Source: Roseateles depolymerans
GTDB taxonomy: Bacteria > Pseudomonadota > Gammaproteobacteria > Burkholderiales > Burkholderiaceae_C
Direction of reading: 5' to 3'
Assembly (NCBI RefSeq): GCF_003387155.1
Contig: NZ_QUMT01000001.1
Coordinates: 62,001 to 126,000 of the forward strand
DNA: 64,000 nt
Part shown: positions 1 through 8,827 of the stretch, piece after piece
How positions within the stretch are numbered: position 1 is the first letter of the stretch
Layout of the letters: every line of letters starts with the position of its first letter
Notes under the pieces: generated by a model
Seen by the model: only the letters and a program-made list of their open reading frames with translations
The model's database searches: none
What the model was told of the DNA's origin: nothing
Made by a program: the position numbers and the translations under genes

Positions 1-43
1 GCTCACCCGGCAACCGTCCTTTTTCTCACCGGATGCCACGACG

Positions 44-904
44 TTGACGCCTTCGCCCCGTCCGCGTGCGGACGGCGCTGCGCTGCGCCAGGTCGTGCTG
101 CATGGTCAGCCGGTGCCTTACGAGCTCAAGCGAGCGCGACGCCGCAGCATTGGTTTTACGGTCAGCGAGGATGGCCTGCGTGTCTCTGCGCCCAAATGGG
201 TGGCGCTGGGCGACATCGACAAGGCTTTGCAGCAGAAGGCGGAGTGGATCCTGCGCAAGCTGGTCGAACAGCGCGAGCGAGCACGCCGAACCCAGGCTGC
301 GCGGGTGCATTGGGGCGATGGCTGCAGCCTGCCTTACCTGGGTGAGCCCTTGATCGTTGTGCTGGACCCGAGCCTGACTGGGGCGCGTCTGGACGAAGGG
401 CGCAGTGATGCGCAGGGCACCTTGTCCACGGTGGCGCGTCGCATGCTGTACCTGGGGCTTCCGCAAACGGCCACGCCGCACCAGATCCGTGACACGGTGC
501 AGGCCTGGCTGCAGAGGCAGGCCAAGGCCTGGTTCGAGCCGCGCTGCCGGCATTTTGCTCAGCAGCTGGGGGTCACGATGACGGGCTTGCGTCTGTCATC
601 GGCCCAGACGCGCTGGGGCAGTGCCAATGCGGACGGCATCATCCGACTGAACTGGCGCCTGATTCATTTTTCTCCGGCGCTGATTGACTATGTGGTCGCA
701 CACGAGCTGTCGCACCTGCTGGAGATGAACCACAGTCCTCGTTTCTGGGCGGTGGTCCGTTCCGTCATGCCGGACTATGAGTTGGCGCGCGACCGTCTCA
801 AGCAGGCTGTGCTCCCGTTGATGGATGCAGACGGTGACGACTCGGACGTCCAGAGCGGCGCACCGAATCACGACCACGACCACGCACCGATGGTTGGATA
901 TTGA
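44..904 (+). CDS. YgjP/DUF45-type M48-like metallopeptidase
   Basis: Predicted zinc-dependent peptidase of the YgjP (SprT/WLM-like) family, cytoplasmic, with no signal peptide. The N-terminal part has the family's RRRSIGFTVSEDGLRVSAP stretch. The catalytic motif HELSH is at residues 220-224, with H230 of LLEMNH as the likely third zinc ligand, followed by the typical SPRFW. The 286-residue length assumes a TTG start at 44. The frame is open to the left edge, so the true start may lie outside the window. The ATG at 33 is in another frame. The C-terminal tail after about residue 262 is Asp/His-rich. The substrate is unknown. The family is clear; the start is not. Confidence 0.85.
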   Translation: MTPSPRPRADGAALRQVVLHGQPVPYELKRARRRSIGFTVSEDGLRVSAPKWVALGDIDKALQQKAEWILRKLVEQRERARRTQAARVHWGDGCSLPYLGEPLIVVLDPSLTGARLDEGRSDAQGTLSTVARRMLYLGLPQTATPHQIRDTVQAWLQRQAKAWFEPRCRHFAQQLGVTMTGLRLSSAQTRWGSANADGIIRLNWRLIHFSPALIDYVVAHELSHLLEMNHSPRFWAVVRSVMPDYELARDRLKQAVLPLMDADGDDSDVQSGAPNHDHDHAPMVGY

Positions 905-971
905 GAGCAGCGTGGGTGAGCCCTCGCTGATCCGCAACGTCCGATTGGACTGGTGGAAGTCCTGGGTGTGA

Positions 972-1074
972 GAAGACGGGGAGGCGGGGTCTGTTTGCGG
1001 AGGTTAAGGAAGGAATGGCCGGCGAAGCCGGACAGGAGGGACACGTAGCAAACAGACCCCGCCTCCCCGTCTTC
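972..1074 (+). repeat. 103-nt palindromic element, copy 1 (conserved core, variable arms)
   Basis: Arms at 972-998 and 1048-1074 form a perfect 27-bp inverted repeat around a 49-nt core (999-1047). The core contains the small hairpin CCGGC-GAA-GCCGG at 1019-1031. The same core, 43 of 49 bases identical in reverse orientation, occurs at 52586-52634 with different but equally perfect 27-bp arms. The element sits between two convergent genes, where a bidirectional terminator or RNA 3' end would be expected. The sequence from 1075 to 1337 holds C-runs and short GC-rich hairpins but no gene I can support. Confidence 0.85.
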
Positions 1075-1337
1075 GATGGGCAGTGCACCCCCCCCCCACG
1101 CCCCCGGTATTTACCCTTGCCAGGAGCCCAAGATTGCCCGCCCCCCGGCCCCTCTGCCGGGTTTTCCCCCTTAGGGGGGGCTTGTCCCCCATTCCTGGTG
1201 GGATGCACACTCGCCAACGCTGTCATCACCGCATCTGAGCACGATTGGAGCCTGCTCCGTGCGGCGCCACGATTTCCGCAGCCTGCGCTGTGTTCGGTCG
1301 ATCCGCGCTGACGTTAATTGATGCATACAAGGCTCAG

Positions 1338-1366
1338 CGCCGCCGCCCCCGGAAGGGGCGGCGGCG
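1338..1366 (-). terminator. Hairpin downstream of the MBL hydrolase gene
   Basis: A perfect 12-bp GC-only stem (1338-1349 with 1355-1366) and a 5-nt loop begin 7 nt past the TGA of the minus-strand hydrolase gene. No T-run follows, so this is a strong 3' hairpin rather than a textbook intrinsic terminator. Confidence 0.5.
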
Positions 1367-1373
1367 ACTGGTT

Positions 1374-2429
1374 TCAAGCCGAGAACCGATACACCCCGTC
1401 ATCACCCAGATGGCGCCGCAACTGTCCTCCCAACCAGAGATGGTTCAGGTGGGCCACCGCTTCCCCCATGGCAAATGTGGTCTGGTGTAAATCCAGCGGC
1501 CGCCGGAACATCATCGGCAGCAGTTCCGCCGCGTGACTGGGCTTGGCCGTACAGGCGGCCAGCACCTCCGCCAGCCGCTCCGCATGATGCTGCTGCAACT
1601 GATCGATCCGCGCATGCAGCCCCTTGAATGGTTTGCCATGCGCCGGCAGCACCAGCGTGTCTTCCGGCAGCGGCAACAGCCGCGCCAATGAATCCAGATA
1701 CTGTCGCAGCGGATCCGCTTCCGGCTCCACGTCCACCACCGACACGTTCGTGGAAATTCGCGGCAACACCATATCGCCGGCGATCATCACCCCCAGCGAC
1801 TCCGACCACAGACTCATGTGCTCCGGCGCATGCCCATGGCCCACCAGACAGGTCCACGCGTGGTCGCCGATTTTGAGCTCCATCCCGTCCATCAAGCGCC
1901 GGAACGCAGGCGGCACGGCCGGCACCATGTTCGGGTAATAACTGGCCCGCCCGCGGATTTTCTCCAGCGACGCCGGATCCGACAGCCCGTGGCTTCCGAA
2001 GAACGCGGCCGCTGCCTCGCCGCCCATCCCCACCGTCGACGACGAGGCGACCCGCGCCAGCTGATAGTCCGTCGCGCTCATCCACAACCGGCAGTTCCAC
2101 CGCTGCGTCAGCCAGTCTGCCAGCCCCATATGGTCCGGATGGAAATGCGTCACCACCACCCGCAGCACCGGCAGCCCGTCCAGATGCCGCTCAAAGATCG
2201 TCTCCCAGTTGGCCTTCGTCGGCTCACTGTGGATCCCGCAATCCACGATCGTCCAGCCGCTTTGCCCGTCCACCTCATCCTTCAGCAGCCACAGATTGAT
2301 GTGGTCCAGCGCAAACGGCAGCCCCATGCGCAACCAGCGCAGCCCGGGCAACACCTCCAGCACCTCACCGGGGGCGGGCAGCTGATCACCAAGGGGGTAG
2401 GACAGTTCGGATTCGCGCGGATTGGCCAT
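1374..2429 (-). CDS. MBL-fold metallo-hydrolase
   Basis: 351-residue metallo-beta-lactamase-fold hydrolase. THFHPDHMGLADWL (residues 94-107) carries the HxHxDH metal site at 95-100. Further likely metal ligands lie in GHGHAPEHM and in the late PAHGKPF motif. A C-terminal winged-helix-like extension (ELLPMMFRRPLDLHQTTFAMGEAVAHLNHL) is typical of the glyoxalase-II-like/LACTB2-like branch. It is divergent from a LiuR-like MerR gene with only 50 bp between them, and a MerR-type palindrome lies in that gap, so shared control is likely. The substrate is not determinable; a thioester or hydroxyacyl conjugate linked to acyl-CoA breakdown is an inference from the regulator. Confidence 0.88.
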   Translation of the reverse strand: MANPRESELSYPLGDQLPAPGEVLEVLPGLRWLRMGLPFALDHINLWLLKDEVDGQSGWTIVDCGIHSEPTKANWETIFERHLDGLPVLRVVVTHFHPDHMGLADWLTQRWNCRLWMSATDYQLARVASSSTVGMGGEAAAAFFGSHGLSDPASLEKIRGRASYYPNMVPAVPPAFRRLMDGMELKIGDHAWTCLVGHGHAPEHMSLWSESLGVMIAGDMVLPRISTNVSVVDVEPEADPLRQYLDSLARLLPLPEDTLVLPAHGKPFKGLHARIDQLQQHHAERLAEVLAACTAKPSHAAELLPMMFRRPLDLHQTTFAMGEAVAHLNHLWLGGQLRRHLGDDGVYRFSA

Positions 2430-2448
2430 GGCGGTAGACTTCAGGTTT

Positions 2449-2464
2449 ACGTTTACGTCAACGT
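2449..2464. promoter_or_regulatory. Putative MerR (LiuR-like) operator
   Basis: The near-palindrome ACGTTTACGTCAACGT (half-sites ACGTTTAC and ACGTTGAC, 7 of 8 matching) sits in the 50-bp divergent gap between the MBL gene and the MerR gene. It resembles the TTTACGT/ACGTAAA-type sites described for LiuR. Assignment is by position and symmetry only. Confidence 0.5.
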
Positions 2465-2479
2465 CACCGCAGTGTAGCC

Positions 2480-3001
2480 ATGAGCACCGAGTCCCGCCCG
2501 ACCCTTCCGCCCGACCTCCCTGAGCTTCCTGGGGGCGGGCTCTCCGGTGGCGAACCCGCCGGGCTGCTGGCGGACAGCAACGACGGCCTGCCCGAAGCCC
2601 ATGTCGGCGCCGGCCCTCTGTTCACCATCACCGAGCTGGCCAACGAATTCGACATCACCCCGCGCGCCATTCGTTTCTACGAAGACATGGGCCTGCTCAC
2701 CCCGGCCCGTGCGGGCCGCAACCGCGTCTACACCCAGCGCGACCGAACCCGGCTCAAGCTCACCCTGCGGGGCAAGCGCCTGGGCCTCTCGCTGCAGGAC
2801 GTCAAACAGCTTGTGGACATGTACGACAGCCAGTCCGACACCGCGCCGCAATTGCGCGCCTTTCTCTCCGTGCTCGACCAGCACCGCCGCCAACTGCGCC
2901 AGCAGCTCAGCGACATCGAGGTCACCCTCGCCGAAATCAGCCAGCATGAAGAGCGTTGCCTCGCCCTGCTGGCCGAAGCGGGACATCCTGCCGAACGCTG
3001 A
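2480..3001 (+). CDS. liuR: MerR-family regulator, LiuR-like
   Basis: 173-residue MerR-type activator/repressor. The winged helix-turn-helix begins at about residue 48 (FTITELANEFDITPRAIRFYEDMGLLTPARAGRN) and runs through VYTQRDRTRLKLTLRGKRLGLSLQDVKQLVDMYD, a signature of the LiuR subgroup that controls leucine/isovalerate catabolism. A coiled-coil dimer helix (residues 125-165) follows. The 46-residue Pro/Gly-rich N-terminal extension is unusual, and an internal start cannot be excluded. No metal-binding Cys pattern is present. The liu structural genes lie 37 kb away under a TetR-type regulator, so whether this protein controls them is unknown. Confidence 0.78.
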   Translation: MSTESRPTLPPDLPELPGGGLSGGEPAGLLADSNDGLPEAHVGAGPLFTITELANEFDITPRAIRFYEDMGLLTPARAGRNRVYTQRDRTRLKLTLRGKRLGLSLQDVKQLVDMYDSQSDTAPQLRAFLSVLDQHRRQLRQQLSDIEVTLAEISQHEERCLALLAEAGHPAER

Positions 3002-3049
3002 GGTCCGGCCGCAGCACCGCGGGCCGCGGCGGTCCTACACTGCCCGTCC

Positions 3050-3430
3050 ATGAACGGACTGCATCTCACCGCCGACCTGCGTGGCTGCGCCGACCTCGCG
3101 CGCCTGGTGGACGCCACCGGTCTGGCGGTCCAGTGCCGACGCATCACCGAGGCCGCAGGCCTGACCGTCGTGGGCGAGCACTGGCACCGCTTTCCGGACG
3201 GCGCCGACGGCCAGCCGGGCGGCCTCACCGGCATGCTGCTGCTGGCGGAATCCCATGTGGCCCTTCACACCTGGCCCGAACTGGCCGCCGTCACCCTGGA
3301 CGTCTATGTCTGCAACTACGGCACCGACAACTCCGCCAAGGCGCGCGCCCTGATGGACGCCCTGGTCACCCACTTCCAGCCCAGCAGCGCCGACCTGCAA
3401 TCCCTGCAGCGCGGTCGTCTTCCCGCCTGA
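3050..3430 (+). CDS. speH: S-adenosylmethionine decarboxylase proenzyme (class 1B)
   Basis: 126 residues, the normal size for bacterial class 1B AdoMet decarboxylase, which supplies decarboxylated AdoMet for spermidine synthesis. The self-cleavage site E67-S68 lies in AESHVALHTWPE, with S68 becoming the pyruvoyl group. H73 and C88 (VYVCNYG) match the family's processing and catalytic residues. It starts 48 bp after liuR on the same strand. The spermidine synthase gene is not adjacent. Confidence 0.93.
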   Translation: MNGLHLTADLRGCADLARLVDATGLAVQCRRITEAAGLTVVGEHWHRFPDGADGQPGGLTGMLLLAESHVALHTWPELAAVTLDVYVCNYGTDNSAKARALMDALVTHFQPSSADLQSLQRGRLPA

Positions 3431-3610
3431 TTCAAGTCCACCGGTCCGCCAGCCGCGCAGGGTGTGCCGAAATCAACGAATCAGCGGTTTCCGTCACAGG
3501 TGTAGCGGTACCACCCGGGTTTCCACCACCGCCTGCTGCGCACACCTTTTTCGGCGCTCTCCTAGACTCACCGCCATTGCCCGCGCAGACGGGACTCAGG
3601 GGAGTGTGAC

Positions 3611-4792
3611 GTGGAAGAGAGCAACACCCGCCAGTGGGAGGCTGGGCCGCGGCATCTGCCGTCGCCTGGAACCGCAGGACCCGACATGAACTTCATCGCC
3701 CGGACCGGGGCGTCCTGGTCGCCGACCGGACGCGCGTCCGGTGCGCCCCCGTCGTGGGACGCACCATCCCCCGTCGAGCGAGCGCCGGCGCTTCGCATGG
3801 AAGAAAGCGCCGACGAGAACGAGGACTTCGTCAGCACGCTTCCGTCGGATCTCTTCGACGAGGAAGACGTGGACATCGTGCTGAACGTGGAGGCGACCCC
3901 CAGCCGCGCCCCGGGCCCGGTCCGCTTTGACGCGGTGGTGGCCTGGAGCCATGCCCAGGCGGGCAGCCGCAGAGTCGAGGAGGCCGCCCGTGCGTCCGCC
4001 GCCGCGTCCGCCGGCGCTTTCGCCACCGGCAGCGCCACTGCACTGTCCGCGGCGCCTTCCGCGACCGAGATCCGAGCCACCGAGCCCGGCGCATGGACTG
4101 ACAGCGCGGCGCCCCGGCTGCGCTTCACCGGCACCGGCAGCGAATACTTCCGCCTGTGGGTCATCCATCTGCTGCTGTGCGTGGCCACCCTGGGCCTGTA
4201 CGCCCCCTGGGCCCAGCGCCGCGATCTGCAATGGTGGGCGCGTCACACCCTGCTGGACGGCGACCCTTTCAATTTCCACGGCGCCCCCCATCGCATGCTG
4301 GCTCACCGCCTGATGGGGCTGGTGCTGGTGGTGGGGGTGTGGCTGTCGCTGCTGCAACCGCTGTGGACCGGCGCGGCCATGCTGGGCGTGATGATGCTGG
4401 GGGCTGCTGCGCTGTCCATGCGCATCCGGCGCTTTCGTCTCCACCACCTGAGCTGGCGCGGCATGCGCCTGGGCCAACGGCTGGGCGCTGCACCGCGTGC
4501 CGTCGCCGTGCTCCCGCCGGTCCTCACTGCCCGCTCACGCCTTCGCTGGGCTGGTGCCGGCGCGAGTCATCGCGGCGGACATTCCCCGGCCACCCAACTG
4601 CTGCTGAGCCGTGGCTGGCTGCTGGTGCCCACGATGGGGCTGTACTGGCCGTTCCTGGCGGTCCACCTGGCCCGCCTGCGGGTCGAGGCCATGAACGCCC
4701 ATGCCGATGAGTTGCGCACCGCGCTCGACACACCGGCCCTGGCCCGTGCCAACGCGACCGGGCCATCCGGTCGCGCGCTGGGCCTGGCCTGA
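3611..4792 (+). CDS. DUF898/YjgN-family inner-membrane protein
   Basis: 393 residues from a GTG start preceded by a GGGGAG ribosome site; an ATG at 3686 is an alternative. Residues 1-170 are a disordered acidic, Ala-rich extension. The YjgN/DUF898 part begins at about residue 174 (GTGSEYFRLWVIHLLLCVATLGLYAPWAQ) and has about four hydrophobic segments, ending in GWLLVPTMGLYWPFLAVHLARLRVEAMNAHADELR. In related bacteria a DUF898 gene is followed by an M48-type metalloprotease; here the next gene looks like the front end of that protease. The function of the family is unknown. Confidence 0.8.
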   Translation: MEESNTRQWEAGPRHLPSPGTAGPDMNFIARTGASWSPTGRASGAPPSWDAPSPVERAPALRMEESADENEDFVSTLPSDLFDEEDVDIVLNVEATPSRAPGPVRFDAVVAWSHAQAGSRRVEEAARASAAASAGAFATGSATALSAAPSATEIRATEPGAWTDSAAPRLRFTGTGSEYFRLWVIHLLLCVATLGLYAPWAQRRDLQWWARHTLLDGDPFNFHGAPHRMLAHRLMGLVLVVGVWLSLLQPLWTGAAMLGVMMLGAAALSMRIRRFRLHHLSWRGMRLGQRLGAAPRAVAVLPPVLTARSRLRWAGAGASHRGGHSPATQLLLSRGWLLVPTMGLYWPFLAVHLARLRVEAMNAHADELRTALDTPALARANATGPSGRALGLA

Positions 4793-4802
4793 GCCTTTTG
4801 CC

Positions 4803-5342
4803 GTGACCGAGGTCTATTCGACCAATGCGCGCTGGTTCAACGGCCGGGACCCGCGTCCCCGAATGGCCCTGGTGCGCATCCACGGGCAGCACCTCGAACT
4901 GGTGCCGCATTCCAGCGAATCAACGGCGGCGTGGGCTCGCGAGATGGACACCAGCCTGGCGGCTGCCATGGACGGCGCGCCCCGGCGTTATGCCCGCAAG
5001 CGCCTGAAGGTCGGCGAGCGCTGGCGCGGCACGCCGGTGCCGGTGCAACTGCCCGATGGTGGCAGCCTGCTGCTGAGCGCGGACAGCGCGCTGGCCAAGG
5101 CGCTGGCGCCCCAGAGCCTGGCGACGCGGCTGATGGGGCGCTGGGCTGCCGTTGCGGCGGCCCTGGTGCTGCTGCTGGTGCTGCTCACCGGCGCCGCGCT
5201 GGTGCTGAACGTTTACGGGCGCACGGCCTGGGAGGCACTCGTCGGTGCAGTTTCCGAGGCAGCCCCGGAGCCGCTTGCTGCAGCCGCGCCTGCAGCGGTC
5301 CCCGCAGTCCTCGAAGGCGTCCCCGAGGACGTCAGGGCCTGA
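4803..5342 (+). pseudogene. Truncated M48-metalloprotease partner of DUF898 (N-terminal domain and membrane helix only)
   Basis: 179 codons from the GTG at 4803, 10 bp after the DUF898 stop; the same frame also reads back into that gene from an ATG at 4701. The N-terminal domain (VYSTNARWFNGRDPRPRMALVRIHGQHLEL...) and one membrane helix (AAVAAALVLLLVLLTGAALVLNVYG) match the front of the M48 protease commonly found after DUF898. The HExxH protease domain is absent. After about residue 137 the frame becomes Ala/Pro-rich where it overlaps, antisense, the 3' end of the S9 peptidase gene (5213-5342). This suggests that a deletion removed the catalytic part. It may still be translated as a small membrane protein. 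Confidence 0.6.
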
Positions 5343-8300
5343 ACCGTCGCCGACGGCTCCCCGTCCTTCGGCTTGAACATCCCCATCACATCCCGCTTGC
5401 CGCGCTCCAGGTAGGGCACCGGCTGGTCCATCCACGCCGGCCGCGGCGACCCCAGCAGATAGTGGTCGAAGAACTCTCCCATGTGCACGGTGAAGTGCTT
5501 CATGTGGTCCCGGTCCTTCAGCCCGTGCTTCTCGCCGTTGTAGTTGAACCAGTAGGCTTCCTTGCCCAGACGGCGCAGGGCGGTGAAGAACTCGATGCCC
5601 TGGTACCAGGGCACGGCATCGTCGTCGTCGTTGTGGATGGTCAGATAGGGCGTCTGCACCTTGTCCACGCGGAAGATGGGTGAGTTCTCCACATAGAGAT
5701 CCGGGCGCTCCCAGGGCGTGGCCCCGATGCGGCTCTGTCCATGCTCGTACTGGAAGGCGCGGCTGATGCCGGCGCCCCAGCGGATGCCGCCGTAGCCGCT
5801 GACCATGTTGGCCATCGACGCACCGGCCTCCGCCGCACGGAAGATCGTCGTGTGGGTGATGAGGTAGTTGATCTGGTAGGCGCCCCAGCTGTGGCCCTGG
5901 ATGCCGATGCGCTTGGGGTCCACATACCCTTTGGCGACCACCTGCCGGATGGCCGGCAGCACCGTGTTCATCGCACTGCGGCCGGGATGGCCGGTGGTGT
6001 AGACGATGTCCGGGCGCAGCACGATATAGCCGTTGCTCACATAGCGCGTCACGTTGATGTTCTGCGCGGGCGCCGGCGGCACGTAGCGATAGCGGTTGTC
6101 CGACAGCTTTTCGTAGATGTAGACCATCAGCGGATACTTCTTCGACGGGTCGAAGTTGTCCGGCCGGGTCAGCAGCGCACGCAGCTTGCGGCCATCGGCG
6201 GCGGTGTACTCGATCTGCTCCTGCGTGCCCCACACGAATTGCGACTGCTGCGGATTGGCCTGGCTGATGCGCACCGGCTGGCGCAGGTCCAGCGTGGAGG
6301 TCCACAGGTCCGGGAATTCGCGGAAGGTCTGCTGGGTGAAGACGATGCGGTCGGCGGACTTGGCCTTGATCAGGCCGCCGATCATCTTCTGGTCCTGGAT
6401 CAGCACCGCGGGCTGTCCACCGGAGGACGCCACCCGGTAGTAGCCGCTGTCGCGGGTGCGGTCATTGGTGCCCGAGAGGGTCCATGCGCCGCTGTCGAGC
6501 GGGCGCTTGTCGGCGTCTTCCGGGTCCAGCGGTACCAGGCGCAGTTGCAGCTGCTGGCGGCGTCCCCAGCCCTGGGTCAGGTTCGAGGCCTGCAGGGTCT
6601 GCGGGTCCACCTGCCAGAGGTCGTAGCGGTCGTAGAGCACCACGCTCCGGTCGCCGTCGGTCCAGCCGGCCATGCCGTAGGGTTCGGGCAGGTCGGGGAC
6701 GTCGCGCTCGTCGTTGTCAAAGCGGGCGGGAAGGCGGGCGGTGAGGACGCTGGCTGCGCCGGTGTCGGTGCGCCACGCCGTCCAGCGGCGCTGTGCGGCT
6801 TCGAAACCGAGGATGTAGCGGCCGGCCGGTGACAGCGTCGGCACCTGGCGCTGCTGCCGGGCCACCAGCCGGGCTTCGCCGGTGCGCAGGTTCACGGCAT
6901 AAGCATCGGTGAACTCACCGTCCCAGGACCGCAGCGGGCGGTAGGGCAGGTCGCTCAGGCCCAGGGCGAAGTCGGCGTTTTCATTGACTTGCACGGTGGG
7001 CAGGTCCTTGCGGGCCAACTGGACAAAGCGGGCCTGGTCCAGCGACGAGGCCAGATGCACCACGGCGCGGTAGCTGCGCTGCTTCTCCCGTTCGGCCTTG
7101 GCTTTCTGCGCGGACTGCAGCTCCGGATCTTTCCAGTGCCACAGGTCGACTTTCACCGGCTCGGGCGCATCGGCGGGTTCGGCCTTGGGCGTCTCCGAGG
7201 TGCCGAGGAACAGGCGCTGACCGTCCTTGCTGAAACTGAGCGCTGCGAATTCGCTCGGGCTCCAGCCGGTGGGCATGCCGGCGGTGTCGGCGCTGACCAG
7301 CGGCTGGGCCGCAGCGGCAGCAACGTCGGTGGACAGGCCTGCGGGCCCACCGCTGCGCCAGAGGTAGAGCTTGTAGGGGGTGGGGGCGGGCTTGCTGTCC
7401 GAGGTCTTGTCCGCCGCCTTGGTGTCACTCATCCGCGTGGCGGCCCGTTCGGCAATGGCATCGCGGTTGCTGACGAAGGCCAGTTGCTCGCCTTGCGCAT
7501 CGAACTTCAACTGCCGATAACTGCCGGCGCCGCGCAGCACGGCGGAGCTGTGGTCCGGGCGGGCCGGGTCCAGCAGATAAACGCCTTCGCGGGCGGCTCC
7601 GATGTCGGCCAGCAGGGGGACGACGGTGCCGGTGCTGGCGGATGCGGGTGCTGGTGCTGCGGATGTCGGTGCAGATGTGGATGTAGATGCGGATGCGGAT
7701 GCGGACGCGGGTGCCGATGCGGCCGGCATGCCGGTCGGGCTGGTCTCCGTGGATGCTGCCGATGCACCGGCCGCAGCAGCGGCGCCGGACGCCACCGGCC
7801 CAGCGCCTTCCCCGCTCTTGCGCTTGGCCGCAGGTGATTCCTTCACCGAGACTACGTAGGCCAGGCGACGCCCGTCGTCGGACCAGACGAAGTCGGCCAC
7901 GTCCCTGAGCGTCTGACGCGTATTGGTGGCCGCATCCAGCACCACCAGCTCGGTGCCCGGTGTCTTCTTGGTGGCCGCCAGCGCGGCGGCCTCGGGATTG
8001 GCTTCCTGGTCGGCGAAGAGGTCGGCGTCGCTGCTCACAACAGCGGCGCGATCGAGCTCACCGCTCGCATCTTCCTCGGCGTCTCCAACGGCGTCCCGGC
8101 TGGCATCGGCTTTGTTCGCCTCAGCTTCCTTACCGGCGTCCTTCTTCGCCGGAACCGCCTCCAGCAGCATCGCCAGCACGCTACCGCCGTCCTTCGGCCA
8201 GGCAAAGCGCTTCACCCGTTCCACCGTCTCCACGGTGCCGGTGCTCAGGTCCATCACGGCCGCGCCGGCCTTGGGCGCGTCGTCGCCCTTTTTCTTGTCC

Positions 8301-8827
8301 TTCTTCGCCTGGTCGAGCACCGCGCGTGTCGGCTGCACGGCAAAGGCGACATAATGGCCGTCAGCGCTGAACACGGGGGCGGTGCCGCGTGGTGCGCGCC
8401 ATTCGCGGCCATCGGTCAGGTGACGCACCACCAGCTCACCGTCCGCCTCCTGGGCCACCAGCGCGTAGGCGACCCACTGGCCGTCGCGACTGAGCTGGGT
8501 GCCCTGGATGCTGCGCCAGTTGGCGTAGACGTCGTAAGTCAGCGGGCGCGGTGCGGCAGTGGTCTGCGCAGCCACGGCAGCGGCCACGGCGGTGAGCTGG
8601 GCGGGCGGTGTGGTGGGTGCCACAGCCGCCTTTCCAGCCTTAGCGGCATTAGCGGCATTAGCGGCATTAGCGGCCGCGTCGCTCGCATCGGCCGCTGGAA
8701 TGCTAGCGTCCGCCTTTGCGCTTGTCGGGCCAGTCGTTGCAGCATTCACGCCGCCATGCCATCCGGACAGCGCCAGTGACAGAGCCACTGGCAACACGAA
8801 CAGGGGTCGAGCCCAGAGCGCCGTCAT
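5213..8827 (-). CDS. Exported S9-family prolyl-oligopeptidase-like peptidase
   Basis: 1204 residues from the ATG at 8827, chosen because a signal peptide follows directly (MTALWARPLFVLPVALSLAL then SGWHGGVNA); the frame is open to 8959. An N-terminal beta-propeller-like region (WRSIQGTQLSRDGQWVAY onward) is followed by a C-terminal alpha/beta-hydrolase domain with GHSWGAYQ (nucleophile Ser), HNDDDDAVP (acid) and GEKHGL (His). The usual second Gly of GxSxGG is Ala here. Low-complexity inserts enlarge it: an Asn/Ala stretch near the N-terminus coded by 9-bp repeats, a Ser/Ala/Pro run in the propeller, and an Ala/Ser/Thr C-tail that overlaps the M48 remnant on the other strand. Probably periplasmic. 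Confidence 0.88.
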   Translation of the reverse strand: MTALWARPLFVLPVALSLALSGWHGGVNAATTGPTSAKADASIPAADASDAAANAANAANAAKAGKAAVAPTTPPAQLTAVAAAVAAQTTAAPRPLTYDVYANWRSIQGTQLSRDGQWVAYALVAQEADGELVVRHLTDGREWRAPRGTAPVFSADGHYVAFAVQPTRAVLDQAKKDKKKGDDAPKAGAAVMDLSTGTVETVERVKRFAWPKDGGSVLAMLLEAVPAKKDAGKEAEANKADASRDAVGDAEEDASGELDRAAVVSSDADLFADQEANPEAAALAATKKTPGTELVVLDAATNTRQTLRDVADFVWSDDGRRLAYVVSVKESPAAKRKSGEGAGPVASGAAAAAGASAASTETSPTGMPAASAPASASASASTSTSAPTSAAPAPASASTGTVVPLLADIGAAREGVYLLDPARPDHSSAVLRGAGSYRQLKFDAQGEQLAFVSNRDAIAERAATRMSDTKAADKTSDSKPAPTPYKLYLWRSGGPAGLSTDVAAAAAQPLVSADTAGMPTGWSPSEFAALSFSKDGQRLFLGTSETPKAEPADAPEPVKVDLWHWKDPELQSAQKAKAEREKQRSYRAVVHLASSLDQARFVQLARKDLPTVQVNENADFALGLSDLPYRPLRSWDGEFTDAYAVNLRTGEARLVARQQRQVPTLSPAGRYILGFEAAQRRWTAWRTDTGAASVLTARLPARFDNDERDVPDLPEPYGMAGWTDGDRSVVLYDRYDLWQVDPQTLQASNLTQGWGRRQQLQLRLVPLDPEDADKRPLDSGAWTLSGTNDRTRDSGYYRVASSGGQPAVLIQDQKMIGGLIKAKSADRIVFTQQTFREFPDLWTSTLDLRQPVRISQANPQQSQFVWGTQEQIEYTAADGRKLRALLTRPDNFDPSKKYPLMVYIYEKLSDNRYRYVPPAPAQNINVTRYVSNGYIVLRPDIVYTTGHPGRSAMNTVLPAIRQVVAKGYVDPKRIGIQGHSWGAYQINYLITHTTIFRAAEAGASMANMVSGYGGIRWGAGISRAFQYEHGQSRIGATPWERPDLYVENSPIFRVDKVQTPYLTIHNDDDDAVPWYQGIEFFTALRRLGKEAYWFNYNGEKHGLKDRDHMKHFTVHMGEFFDHYLLGSPRPAWMDQPVPYLERGKRDVMGMFKPKDGEPSATVQALTSSGTPSRTAGTAAGAAAASGSGAASETAPTSASQAVRP
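7660..7720. repeat. Hexamer-like repeats in the S9 peptidase gene
   Basis: Runs of GATGCG/GATGCGGAC-like units code the Ser/Ala/Thr-rich linker of the S9 peptidase. All units keep frame, so slippage would change linker length without breaking the gene. Confidence 0.6.
8639..8675. repeat. 9-bp tandem repeat ATTAGCGGC
   Basis: Three to four copies of a 9-bp unit code an Ala-Asn-Ala tandem just after the signal peptide of the S9 peptidase. Confidence 0.75.

Noticed and set aside
972-1074. Reading the element as an integron attC site or a CRISPR repeat
   Set aside because: attC sites keep conserved ends and a variable centre, the opposite of this; there is no spacer array or integrase gene.
1004-1311. 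Short frames crossing the palindromic element, including one beginning MAGEAGQEGH
   Set aside because: The similarity to the copy-2 frame stops at the core edges, where the arms differ, so it reflects the repeat and not a protein.
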